This document shows, one piece after another, positions 46,306 to 54,448 of a DNA stretch of 64,000 nt. A program made the translations under genes and the position numbers. A model generated the notes under the pieces. It searched no databases, was not told the origin of the DNA, and saw only the letters and a list, made by a program, of their open reading frames with translations. Source of the stretch: Streptomyces hundungensis (GTDB taxonomy: Bacteria > Actinomycetota > Actinomycetes > Streptomycetales > Streptomycetaceae); contig NZ_CP032698.1 of NCBI RefSeq assembly GCF_003627815.1, forward strand, positions 5,332,001 to 5,396,000. Reading direction: 5' to 3'. How positions within the stretch are numbered: position 1 is the first letter of the stretch; each line of letters starts with the position of its first letter.

Positions 46306-47277
46306 GTGACGGGCCCGGACCGCGGTCTGATCGAACTCGACGGCGTGGAGAAGGTCTTCGACGTACGTCGCAAAGCAGGACGGCTGCGTCGCGAGAAGCG
46401 GCAGGTCAGGGCGGTGGACGGGATCAGCTTCCGGGTGGCGCGCGGGGAGATGGTGGGCTACATCGGCCCGAACGGCGCCGGAAAGTCCACCACCATCAAG
46501 ATGCTGACGGGCATCCTCACGCCGAGCGCGGGCCGACTGCGGGTCGCGGGCCTCGACCCCTCGCGCGAGCGCACCCGGCTCGCCCAGCGCATCGGGGTGG
46601 TGTTCGGCCAACGCACCACCCTGTGGTGGGACCTGCCGCTGTACGACTCCTACCGGCTTGCCCACCGGATGTACCGCATCCCGGACGCGCGCTTCCGCGA
46701 GAACCTGGACCGCTGCGTCGAACTCCTCGACCTGGGCGCTCTGTTGGACGTTCCGGTACGCCAACTCTCCCTGGGTCAGCGGATGCGCGGGGACATCGCG
46801 GCGGCCCTGCTGCACGACCCGGACGTCCTGTACCTCGACGAGCCGACGATCGGCCTCGACGTCATCAGCAAGGCGAAGGTGCGCGAGTTCCTGCGCGACC
46901 TGAACACCGAGCGCGCCACCACGATCCTGCTGACCACCCACGACCTGACCGACATCGAGCAGCTCTGCCAACGCGTGATGGTGATCGACCAGGGCCGTCT
47001 GATGTACGACGGGGCGCTCGCGGGACTGCACGAGGCGGGCGAGAGCGAACGCACCCTGGTGGTCGACCTGGAGCGCGAGATCCCGCCGGTACGGGTCGAA
47101 GGGGCCCGGGTGGTGAAGGTCGAGGGGCCCCGCCAGTGGCTCTCCTTCCCGGCGTCCGCGTCGGCGGCGCCGCTGGTCGCGCACATCGCGCAGGAGTACC
47201 CGCTGGTGGATCTGTCGGTGCGGGAGCCGGACATCGAGGCCGTGATCGCGCGCATGTACGAGGGGCGGGGTCTTTAG
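46306..47277 (+). CDS. ABC-2 type transporter ATP-binding protein
   Basis: 323 residues. Start taken at GTG 46306 (GGGAG six bases upstream); an ATG at 46285 lacks an SD. Walker A GPNGAGKST, signature LSLGQRMRGDIAAALLHDP with the Walker B VLYLDEPTIGLD, and H-loop LLTTHDLTDIE. The ~60-residue C-terminal extension resembles DUF4162. Sits with the two permeases as an exporter of unknown substrate. Confidence 0.9.
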   Translation: MTGPDRGLIELDGVEKVFDVRRKAGRLRREKRQVRAVDGISFRVARGEMVGYIGPNGAGKSTTIKMLTGILTPSAGRLRVAGLDPSRERTRLAQRIGVVFGQRTTLWWDLPLYDSYRLAHRMYRIPDARFRENLDRCVELLDLGALLDVPVRQLSLGQRMRGDIAAALLHDPDVLYLDEPTIGLDVISKAKVREFLRDLNTERATTILLTTHDLTDIEQLCQRVMVIDQGRLMYDGALAGLHEAGESERTLVVDLEREIPPVRVEGARVVKVEGPRQWLSFPASASAAPLVAHIAQEYPLVDLSVREPDIEAVIARMYEGRGL

Positions 47278-47304
47278 CCGGAGGCCTTCACTAGGCTTCA
47301 CACC

Positions 47305-48015
47305 ATGACGAGTGAACCTAGGGGTGGGCCGCCGGAGATGCGCGCATCGGACGCCGAGCGGGAGAGGGTCGCCGAGTCGCTGAGGGACGCGCTGGCCGAG
47401 GGGCGTCTCGACATGGAGGAGTTCGAGCAGCGCCTGGAGGCAGCGTACACGGCGCGTACGCACGGGGAGTTGGAGCCGCTGGTGCGCGACCTGCCGGCGC
47501 CGGGCACACCGGGCCCGGCGGCCCGCGCCGTGCGCCGCCCGGAGGATGAGGCGGAGGTCCACTGGCCCTCCCGCATCGGTCACGCGCCCACCTCCAAAGG
47601 AGGCTTCGCCCTGTGGGGCGGCTTCAGCCGCAAGGGCACCTGGACGGTGGCCAGGAAGTTCACCGCGTTCGCGATGTGGGGCGGCGGCGACATCGACCTG
47701 CGCGAGGCCCGCTTCGAGGCCCGCGAGACGGTGCTCCGCATCTTCACGGTCATGGGCGGCATCGGCGTTACCGTACCGCCGGAGCTCGCCGTCCAGGTCA
47801 AGGGCTTCGGAATCATGGGCGCGGTGGGCGGCTCGAAGGCCAACGGCGAGGGCACGCCGGGCTCCCCGCACGTCACGATCGTGGCGTTCGCCCTGCTGGG
47901 CGGAATCGGCGTGGACCGCAAGCCGAGGAAGGCACAGAGGGAGCGGCTGCGGGCGGAACGGGAACGGGAGCGGCTGGAGCGGATGGAGGGCGGGGGGCGC
48001 AAGGAGCTGGGGTGA
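47305..48015 (+). CDS. DUF1707 family protein
   Basis: 236 residues. DUF1707 at residues ~8-60: MRASDAERERVAESLRDALAEGRL then DMEEFEQRLEAAYTA. The C-terminal part holds a beta-rich LiaF-like region with FSRKGTWTVARKFTAFAMWGGGDIDLREARFE and a basic, glutamate-arginine tail. No membrane helix is seen. Function unknown, perhaps an envelope stress sensor. Confidence 0.85.
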   Translation: MTSEPRGGPPEMRASDAERERVAESLRDALAEGRLDMEEFEQRLEAAYTARTHGELEPLVRDLPAPGTPGPAARAVRRPEDEAEVHWPSRIGHAPTSKGGFALWGGFSRKGTWTVARKFTAFAMWGGGDIDLREARFEARETVLRIFTVMGGIGVTVPPELAVQVKGFGIMGAVGGSKANGEGTPGSPHVTIVAFALLGGIGVDRKPRKAQRERLRAERERERLERMEGGGRKELG

Positions 48016-48183
48016 GCGGGGCCGACACGGGTTGGGCGGGCCGGGTTGGGCCACGCGAACGAGTGGTCGTACGTGCGCACGGGAACTGAACGGGCACGCC
48101 GCGAGTACTTCCTGTAGAGGTCATAGAGGTCGCACAGAGGTCGTACGGAAGGGCCATGACCGGCCGGTCGGCCGTACGGGGAC

Positions 48184-49596
48184 GTGAACGAGCGGGGCGT
48201 GGGTACGCGCGGACAGGTGGAGCGAATGGAACGTACGAGGACGGGGCCGGGGACGGGGCCGGGGCCGGGGTCCGGGCCGGACGCCGAGGTGGCGGTCGCG
48301 GCGGACGGGTCCGCGCGCACGCCCCGCTCGTCCCCCTTCGCCTATACGGCCGCGGACGAGGAGAAGCGGCGCGGTGTGCGCCGCATGAAGGCCACCGCGA
48401 CCGGCCTTCTGCTTCTGGTCGCGGTCGTCTTCGGCCTCGCCACGTGGGCGGACCGCTCGGGCGCGGGCGCCTGGGCGGGGTATGTGGCGGCGGCCGCGGA
48501 GGCGGGCATGGTGGGCGCGCTGGCCGACTGGTTCGCGGTGACCGCCCTGTTCCGCCGGCCGCTGGGTCTGCCGATCCCGCACACGGCGATCATCCAGAAC
48601 AAGAAGGACCAGTTCGGCGCCTCGCTCGGCACGTTCGTGGGTGAGAACTTCCTGTCGACGGACGTCGTCCGCACCCGTCTCCAGGCCCTCGGCATCGGCC
48701 GCCGCCTGGGCACCTGGCTCGCGGCGCCCGAGCACGCGGAGAGGGTCACATCGGAGCTGGCCACCGCGTTGCGCGGGGCGCTGACGGTGCTGCGGGACGC
48801 CGATGTGCAGGCGGTGGTGGGCGAGGCGATCACGCGCCGGGCGGACGCGGCGGAGATAGCGCCGGGCCTCGGCAAGGCGCTGGAGAAGATCGTCGCGGAC
48901 GGCAGCCACCGCAAGGCCGTCGACCTGGTGTGTGTACGCGCCCACGACTGGCTGGTGCTGCACGGCGACTCGGTGATGGACGCGGTGCAGGGTGGCGCTC
49001 CCGGCTGGACCCCGCGCTTCGTGGACCGCAAGGTGGGCGAGCGCGTCTACCGGGAGCTGCTGCGCTTCGTGACCGAGATGCGCGACATGCCGGCCCATCC
49101 GGCGCGCGGCGCACTGGACCGCTTCCTGGCGGACTTCGCGGTGGACCTCCAGAGCGACTCGGAGACCCGGCTCAGGGTGGAGCGCTTCAAGTCGGAGATA
49201 CTGGCCCGCCCCGAGGTGCAGGACATCATCGCCTCGGCGTGGTCCGCCGTACGCTCCATGATCATCGCGGCGGCGGAGGACGACCACAGCGAACTGCGCC
49301 TGCGCGCCAAGGCGTCCCTGCTCTCCCTGGGCACCCGCCTGTCGACGGACCCCCGCCTCCAGTCCAAGCTGGACGGCTGGCTGGAGGACGCGGCGGCGTA
49401 TGTGGTGTCCACGTACCGCGCCGAGATCACGTCCTTGATCACGGACACGGTGGCCTCCTGGGACGCGAACGACACCTCCCGCAAAATCGAGGCCAACATC
49501 GGCCGCGACCTCCAGTTCATCCGCATCAACGGGACGGTGGTCGGGGCGTTGGCGGGGCTGGTGATCTATACGGTGTCGCGGGCGGTGGGGGGGTAG
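48184..49596 (+). CDS. DUF445 family membrane protein
   Basis: 470 residues from GTG 48184; ATG 48226 with AGGTGG upstream is an alternative. After a low-complexity Thr/Gly/Pro N-terminus, two hydrophobic helices (ATGLLLLVAVVFGLATWA and a second that starts YVAAAAEAGMVGALADWFAVTALF) mark the DUF445 N-terminus. A long helical region with coiled-coil character follows, and a C-terminal helix GALAGLVIYTVSRAV. DUF445 proteins are membrane proteins of unknown function. Start uncertain. Confidence 0.8.
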   Translation: MNERGVGTRGQVERMERTRTGPGTGPGPGSGPDAEVAVAADGSARTPRSSPFAYTAADEEKRRGVRRMKATATGLLLLVAVVFGLATWADRSGAGAWAGYVAAAAEAGMVGALADWFAVTALFRRPLGLPIPHTAIIQNKKDQFGASLGTFVGENFLSTDVVRTRLQALGIGRRLGTWLAAPEHAERVTSELATALRGALTVLRDADVQAVVGEAITRRADAAEIAPGLGKALEKIVADGSHRKAVDLVCVRAHDWLVLHGDSVMDAVQGGAPGWTPRFVDRKVGERVYRELLRFVTEMRDMPAHPARGALDRFLADFAVDLQSDSETRLRVERFKSEILARPEVQDIIASAWSAVRSMIIAAAEDDHSELRLRAKASLLSLGTRLSTDPRLQSKLDGWLEDAAAYVVSTYRAEITSLITDTVASWDANDTSRKIEANIGRDLQFIRINGTVVGALAGLVIYTVSRAVGG

Positions 49597-49898
49597 GGGG
49601 GCAGCGATGACCGCGGGGCGGGGGGCGCGGGTCGGATCGCGGCGCTGAGGGCGGGCCGGGGGTGGGGCCGGGATTGCGGCCCCCAGGGCGGTGTGCCCGG
49701 GGAACGCGACCCGGGCCAGGATCGCGGCGCTGAAAGCGGGCCGGGTTGGGGGATGAGCCCGTCGGACGCATGGCCGCACTGCCTGTCCCTGCTGTGTGCG
49801 GCCACGCACCCGACTGCCGTGGGGAGGCCCCCCTATATACGGACCCGGGACGGCTCCCACTCAACGACGTGGGAAGTTTCTTCGCCCCAAATCCCCGA
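49597..49898. other. GC-rich intergenic region
   Basis: About 300 bp of GC-rich sequence with partial repeats of AGGATCGCGGCGCTGA (49635-49735). No gene supported. The last part (49850-49898) precedes the 3' end of the minus-strand gene. Confidence 0.5.
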
Positions 49899-50204
49899 CT
49901 ACTGCCCGGAGTTACGGGTGACGACCCAGGAGGCGAGGGCGACCGTGCCGGCCACGCCGAACACGGAGGGCCAGGCGCCGACCTTCTTGGCGAGCGGGTG
50001 GGACCCGGCGAACGCGGCGACGTAGGCGCCGGTCAGCCCGACGGCCGCCTTGGTCCCGGCGGCCTGCTGCCACTGCCGAGCCGCCACCGCCCCGGCCGCG
50101 GCAAGCGCCACCCCACCAAGGGGCCGCTTCTTGGTCCACCGGGCCACCCCATACCCCCCGATGAGCCCTCCGGCCGCGATCACAGCCGCGGGAACCTTCG
50201 CCAT
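49899..50204 (-). CDS. small conserved membrane protein
   Basis: 101 residues from ATG 50202-50204. Three short hydrophobic segments (AAVIAAGGLIGGYGVARW; GVALAAAGAVAARQW; VGLTGAYVAAFAGSH). Begins MAKVPAAV. No motif recognised. Function unknown. Confidence 0.7.
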   Translation of the reverse strand: MAKVPAAVIAAGGLIGGYGVARWTKKRPLGGVALAAAGAVAARQWQQAAGTKAAVGLTGAYVAAFAGSHPLAKKVGAWPSVFGVAGTVALASWVVTRNSGQ

Positions 50205-50278
50205 GGTTTGCCTCCTGTCGTGCGGTTTGTTTGAGGCTAGCGGGATGGCGTCTCGCGGCTCGCGGCGGGCCCGCCGCG

Positions 50279-50563
50279 CTACTGCCGGCGGCGGACCCAG
50301 GCCTCGCAGGCAGACCCCGCGACGCACAGGATGACCATGGCCCACAGGTGGTTCGGGTCGTCGGGGCCCCGGCCCGAGAGGATGGCGTAGGCCAGCACCT
50401 GGCTCCCTCCCAGTGAGAAGTACGGCGCGAGCGCAGGGCGCGGGAAGGCAGGTCCTCGCGTCTCCGCACCGGGGGTGGCCTGGTCCCCGCGGGGTGCGGG
50501 CCGGGGCGCCGGCTCCTGTCCGCTAGCGGCGCGGTCCCCCGAGGGCATGTCATTGTTGGTCAT
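50279..50563 (-). CDS. small hypothetical membrane protein
   Basis: 94 residues from ATG 50561-50563. Hydrophilic low-complexity N-terminus (APRPAPRGDQATPGAE) and two hydrophobic helices at the C-terminus (FSLGGSQVLAYAILSG; HLWAMVILCVAGSACEAW). In the same direction as the previous gene. Unknown function. Confidence 0.6.
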   Translation of the reverse strand: MTNNDMPSGDRAASGQEPAPRPAPRGDQATPGAETRGPAFPRPALAPYFSLGGSQVLAYAILSGRGPDDPNHLWAMVILCVAGSACEAWVRRRQ

Positions 50564-50749
50564 AGCGTCCTTTCCTCTGTGCACACGGATGGAAATACGG
50601 GGCGCAGTGCCCGCTGCTCCGTGCGTCTCCAAACCTCGGAGCAGCGGGTCACTCTTTGTGCCGGGCGGCGGTCACGGCGGCCCGGACCCGGCGGTCCTGG
50701 CAGCTTCCCGCGCTGGTGGGACCGGAACGGTGGCATCGGACAACGCCGG

Positions 50750-51457
50750 TCAGCCGATCCGCTGCACAGCGGCATCGACGAGAGCGGTCGCGTCGCTGTA
50801 CCGCTTGGCTTCCAGAAGGGAAGCCGTGATGCGGAGGATGTCTTCGGTGCGGCGCCCGGAGGCGGCGGCCAGGACGGCGTCAGCCGCCTCCGTCTCGCGA
50901 GCGACGCTGTAGGCGGCCACCACATCGCGGATCTCGCCGGGAGTGTGGGTCTGTCCGATGTGCCAGAGCAACGACAGGGCATCGCTCTCGCGGCCGGCCT
51001 TCAGGTGCCGGATGGCATCGTCAGCGATGGGGGTGGGGGCCGACGCCTCAGCGGGTCGAGGCGGCGGGGTCATTCCCGACTGGCGCCGCCGGGCTGCCTG
51101 GAAGCGGGCGATCTGGGAGGGCACCGCATCCTCCCCCAAACCCTGCCGGGACACGGAGGCTTCACGCCAGATTTCCAGTGCGCTGTCCAGCGAAGCCACG
51201 CCCTCTGGGGCGTAGCCGCCGCACTCGACCGTGATTGCCCAGAGGCGTGTGACCACGTCCGGGGGCGGTACGACCCGACCGCTCATGTACGTCGAGAGCG
51301 CTGAGGGGGCGATAGGAACCTCCTGCGCGATCCTGCGGTAACTGCGGAAGGTCTCCAGCGGCTGCGCACATAACGATCGCACCATGGTGGCGCATTCCTG
51401 CATTTTGGGCGTGGCGTCAGGATGGAACTCGGCGGCGATTTTCCCTCGGGGTGGCAC
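50750..51457 (-). CDS. XRE-like regulator with C-terminal helical domain
   Basis: 235 residues. The N-terminal ~75 residues contain an HTH: TFRSYRRIAQEVPIAPSALSTYMSGRVVPPPDVV. A ~130-residue helical domain follows, ending RITASLLEAKRYSDATALVDAAVQR, with a TPR-like appearance. This general type occurs often in actinomycetes as plasmid- or phage-associated regulators. It opens the lower-GC island and could control the defence-type genes, which lie divergently from it. Effector unknown. Confidence 0.65.
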   Translation of the reverse strand: MPPRGKIAAEFHPDATPKMQECATMVRSLCAQPLETFRSYRRIAQEVPIAPSALSTYMSGRVVPPPDVVTRLWAITVECGGYAPEGVASLDSALEIWREASVSRQGLGEDAVPSQIARFQAARRRQSGMTPPPRPAEASAPTPIADDAIRHLKAGRESDALSLLWHIGQTHTPGEIRDVVAAYSVARETEAADAVLAAASGRRTEDILRITASLLEAKRYSDATALVDAAVQRIG

Positions 51458-52271
51458 CGAACCTCAATTCGAAAGCGGTGGCTGTTGACCAACCTGGTTG
51501 GATTTGCTCATTTCGCGGACGGGAACGTCCTGTATGGGTCACCGGGGACCACTTTTGCTGGATGTCGTGATCAAGCTCGACCATGTGTCGGGAAAAGTCA
51601 ACCCGTGTTCTGTTCGGTCCCTCGCGATCAGAAGATTGGGCTGATTTCCGCTCGGTGCTGGCTCTTTTGTGATAGTGACCCAGCGACGTGAGAAGCGGAA
51701 CTTCTAATTCCGCTAGTCCTGGGTTCTTCGTCGTGAACGGCACAGCCTGCGGAAAGAGGGATGGAAGGCCGGCTGATTCCTGGCTCGCCCATTCCGCTGC
51801 GCGTCGCAGCCAGTCGGCTCTCCGTCGGCATACGCGGTTTGTGCTGCGTCCACCAAGCGCTCGCCGGTCCCCCGCTCTGGTCCCGCCGGTCGGCTCTCGG
51901 CTCCTAGTGTCGCGGAAAACGCCAGGTTAGAGCGCTGCTGTCTGTGCGCGGCGCGCCGATCAGGCTGGGCTCACGGGGGTGAGGCTGTTCCGCGTGCTGG
52001 ATCAGCGCTGCCGGTCGGGGTGGCGACGTGGGGCGGCACATCTAGGGAAAACATCAATGTGTCCTGGTTTACGGGTCCCTGTCCCGAAGCCAGATAATCG
52101 AGTGGATCTACATCATTGAGTCTCGCCAGTCAATAGCCGTCTGTGCGCGGATCGATGAACAGGATTCGCCCTGCGACGCTTGCCTCCGATCTCGGGAGCA
52201 GGGATAAATGAGAGCACTCTGGGGGTGCTTGTGCTCCACGTTCTGCTCTTTCGAGGAAGGGGGCGGTCGTC
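51458..52271. other. AT-richer gene-free region at the island boundary
   Basis: About 810 bp with lower GC than the rest of the window and no credible gene. Small reading frames are short and lack an SD. It separates the divergent XRE-like regulator from the HNH-like gene. It may hold both promoters; no integrase gene or att-like direct repeats were recognised. Confidence 0.5.
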
Positions 52272-52958
52272 GTGCTGCCGTCATGGACAGACGAAAATAT
52301 CGGCACCATGAAGCGTGCTGGCCTTTGGCTGGTGACCGTCATCGGTGAAGGAAGCGTCTTCACGAAGGATGAGCTGCGTCAGGCCTTCCCGGGGGTGTCG
52401 CAGATCGACCGGCGCATGCGTGATCTGCGCGACCACGGGTGGCAAATCCATACAAATCGTGAGGACGTCAGCCTGGAGCCCTACGAGCAGCGCTTTGTCC
52501 GGCAGGGCGAGGCGGTCTGGGAACCTGGCAAGGGGCGTACCAAGGCGGCGGCTCCGATCACCGCCACGCAGCGTCGCGAGATCATGGCCAGGGACGGGAA
52601 CTTCTGTAGGTCCTGCGGGATCTCCGGTGGCGAGTCCTATGCCGGCACCTACGAGGCCGCACAACTGGACATCGCCCGACGTCAGGTCCGGCAGGACGAT
52701 GGCACCAGCAAGGTGGAGCTGGTGACGGAGTGCAACCGCTGCCGGGTGGGCGGGCGTCAGCTCACTGCTGATCCGGCCGACGTCCTGACGGGCGTGCGCC
52801 AGCTCGGCAGGCTTGAGCGACGGGTTCTGGCCGGCTGGGTGGCTGATGACCGGCGTCCGTTCAGCCCGGTAGAGAGGCTGTGGGCTGAGTACCGATCGCT
52901 CCCTGAGGAGTCACGGCACAAGATCCGGCAGGCGCTGGATGCCGAAGGCGCCGACTAG
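52272..52958 (+). CDS. winged-helix / Cys-rich HNH-like endonuclease (putative)
   Basis: 228 residues from GTG 52272 (GGAAGGGGG upstream). Residues ~1-85 are a winged-helix-like segment (FTKDELRQAFPGVSQIDRRM then LRDHGWQIHTNRE). Residues ~95-165 form a zinc-type domain: C112-x2-C115 in RDGNFCRSCGI, and C154-x2-C157 in LVTECNRCRVGG. The HNH histidines are not in the usual places (LDIARRQ in place of DHI), so catalytic activity is uncertain. The C-terminus is helical. First of the plus-strand island genes. Confidence 0.65.
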   Translation: MLPSWTDENIGTMKRAGLWLVTVIGEGSVFTKDELRQAFPGVSQIDRRMRDLRDHGWQIHTNREDVSLEPYEQRFVRQGEAVWEPGKGRTKAAAPITATQRREIMARDGNFCRSCGISGGESYAGTYEAAQLDIARRQVRQDDGTSKVELVTECNRCRVGGRQLTADPADVLTGVRQLGRLERRVLAGWVADDRRPFSPVERLWAEYRSLPEESRHKIRQALDAEGAD

Positions 52959-53032
52959 GCGGACGACCGTGCGGAGCACGGCGGCTCAGACGGGCGCTAG
53001 CTGCCCCTTATGTTGGCCCGAGAAAGAGAGAC

Positions 53033-54442
53033 ATGAGCAAGGACTTCGGAAGGCCGCCGCAGGCGGAGGAGAACCAGGAACGGGTCCGCCAGCGGCTGGC
53101 AGAGGCCGCCTCCGCGGCCGGCGCCAAGGAGACTTTGACTGTCGAGTGGCGGGGTGTGCCGCTGCATGTGGAAGTCATCAACATGCCCGTCTCCGACCTC
53201 TACTACAACCCCGGAACTCACCGCGTTCGGGCTCAGCGCAGTTACGACCCGGCACGAGACCGGCAGTTGGACGTGGACCCCTGGAGCCCCGCCAGCCAGG
53301 CATACCTCCACCACCTGCTCAAGGCACTGCCGGCTGACCCCTCCAAGGAGGACCCGGACTACCAGGTTCTCCGGGACAGTCTTCAGGACTTCAAGCAGAC
53401 CGACCCGGGTCTCATCACCCGGGACGGGGTGCTGGTCAATGGCAACACCCGGCGGGCCGCCCTGGTGGAGCTGGGCGTGCCCCATATCCGGGTTGGTGTG
53501 CTGCCTGAGTCCTGTACGTGGGCCGATGTCGATGCCGTTGAGCTGTCCTTGCAGTTGCGCAGGGACCACCGACGTGAGTACTCGTATGTGAACAGGCTCC
53601 TCGCCGTCGACGAGCAGTTCAACCTGGGGCGTCAGCCTGCGGACATCGCGAGGGACTTCAGGATCAGGACGGCAACCTGCGAGCAGGACCTGTGGATTCT
53701 GGCCTGTCTTCGCGACCTGATCGAGCGGAGCCGGGACGGGGACGCGGCGCTGCGCCTCCTTGATTTCGAAGACCACCAGGAGAAGCTGCGCGAGCTCCAC
53801 AGGCGTTACGTCAAAGAGTCGGCAGTCAGCCGGGAGAACGCGGATCTGCTCAAGGAGAGCCGGCTCGCGGCCATCCTGCTTGGCTTCTCCAAGACGGATG
53901 TCCGGCTCATCGAGCCCGACTTCAAGGCGCGGTATCTCGACAAACGTCTGCCCGAGGAACTGAACCAGGCCGCAACTGCGCCGGCGGTGGCCATTCCCGG
54001 ACTCGGCCGGACGGTGCGCGCGGCCGACCCGAAGGTCGGGGCCGCGAAGGCACTCACGGACTCCGTGCTCAAGGCCAAGGCCATTGCGGGGACGGCGGAG
54101 ACGGTTGCTGCCGACCGGGTGATCGCGGCTTCTGCCACGTTCCGGACTGCCCGCGAGGCGGTCGAAAGCGCGTTGGAACCGGCGGGCAAGGACGCGCGAG
54201 TGCGCAAGCGCAAGCAGGCAGCGCCAGACCGTATCAACGACGCCTGCCAGGACCTTGAGCAGTGCATTACGGATCTGGTGATGTCACGCGCATCCCGGAG
54301 CCTGGATGAGGAAGCTCTTGACGAGGCCGTGGTCAAACTGCGTGAGACCCTCGGCAGGCTGGCAGCACAGAGCGCTCGTAGTATCTCTGAGCCCGGTGAG
54401 GGCATCGCTTGGCTGCTTGACGTGATGAGCCAGAAGGAATGA
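53033..54442 (+). CDS. ParB-like nuclease-domain protein
   Basis: 469 residues from ATG 53033 (AGAAAGAG upstream). ParB/Srx-like N-terminal domain: VINMPVSDLYYNPGTHRVRA, then a catalytic-like GVLVNGNTRRAALVELG at 132-148. A long helical C-terminus (residues ~230-460) has no recognised motif. ParB-like domains act as CTPases or nucleases. Placed 6 bp upstream of the SNF2-type helicase, so co-translated. Not a chromosome-partition ParB: there is no ParA nearby and no DNA-binding HTH of the Spo0J type. Confidence 0.75.
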   Translation: MSKDFGRPPQAEENQERVRQRLAEAASAAGAKETLTVEWRGVPLHVEVINMPVSDLYYNPGTHRVRAQRSYDPARDRQLDVDPWSPASQAYLHHLLKALPADPSKEDPDYQVLRDSLQDFKQTDPGLITRDGVLVNGNTRRAALVELGVPHIRVGVLPESCTWADVDAVELSLQLRRDHRREYSYVNRLLAVDEQFNLGRQPADIARDFRIRTATCEQDLWILACLRDLIERSRDGDAALRLLDFEDHQEKLRELHRRYVKESAVSRENADLLKESRLAAILLGFSKTDVRLIEPDFKARYLDKRLPEELNQAATAPAVAIPGLGRTVRAADPKVGAAKALTDSVLKAKAIAGTAETVAADRVIAASATFRTAREAVESALEPAGKDARVRKRKQAAPDRINDACQDLEQCITDLVMSRASRSLDEEALDEAVVKLRETLGRLAAQSARSISEPGEGIAWLLDVMSQKE

Positions 54443-54448
54443 GGGCCG

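Noticed and set aside
45427..48054. Open frame of 875 codons on the minus strand
   Set aside because: Antisense of the ABC-2 exporter and DUF1707 genes; low-complexity composition.
53033..54442. Chromosome-partition ParB
   Set aside because: No ParA neighbour, no parS-like sites nearby and no Spo0J HTH; the context is a restriction locus.
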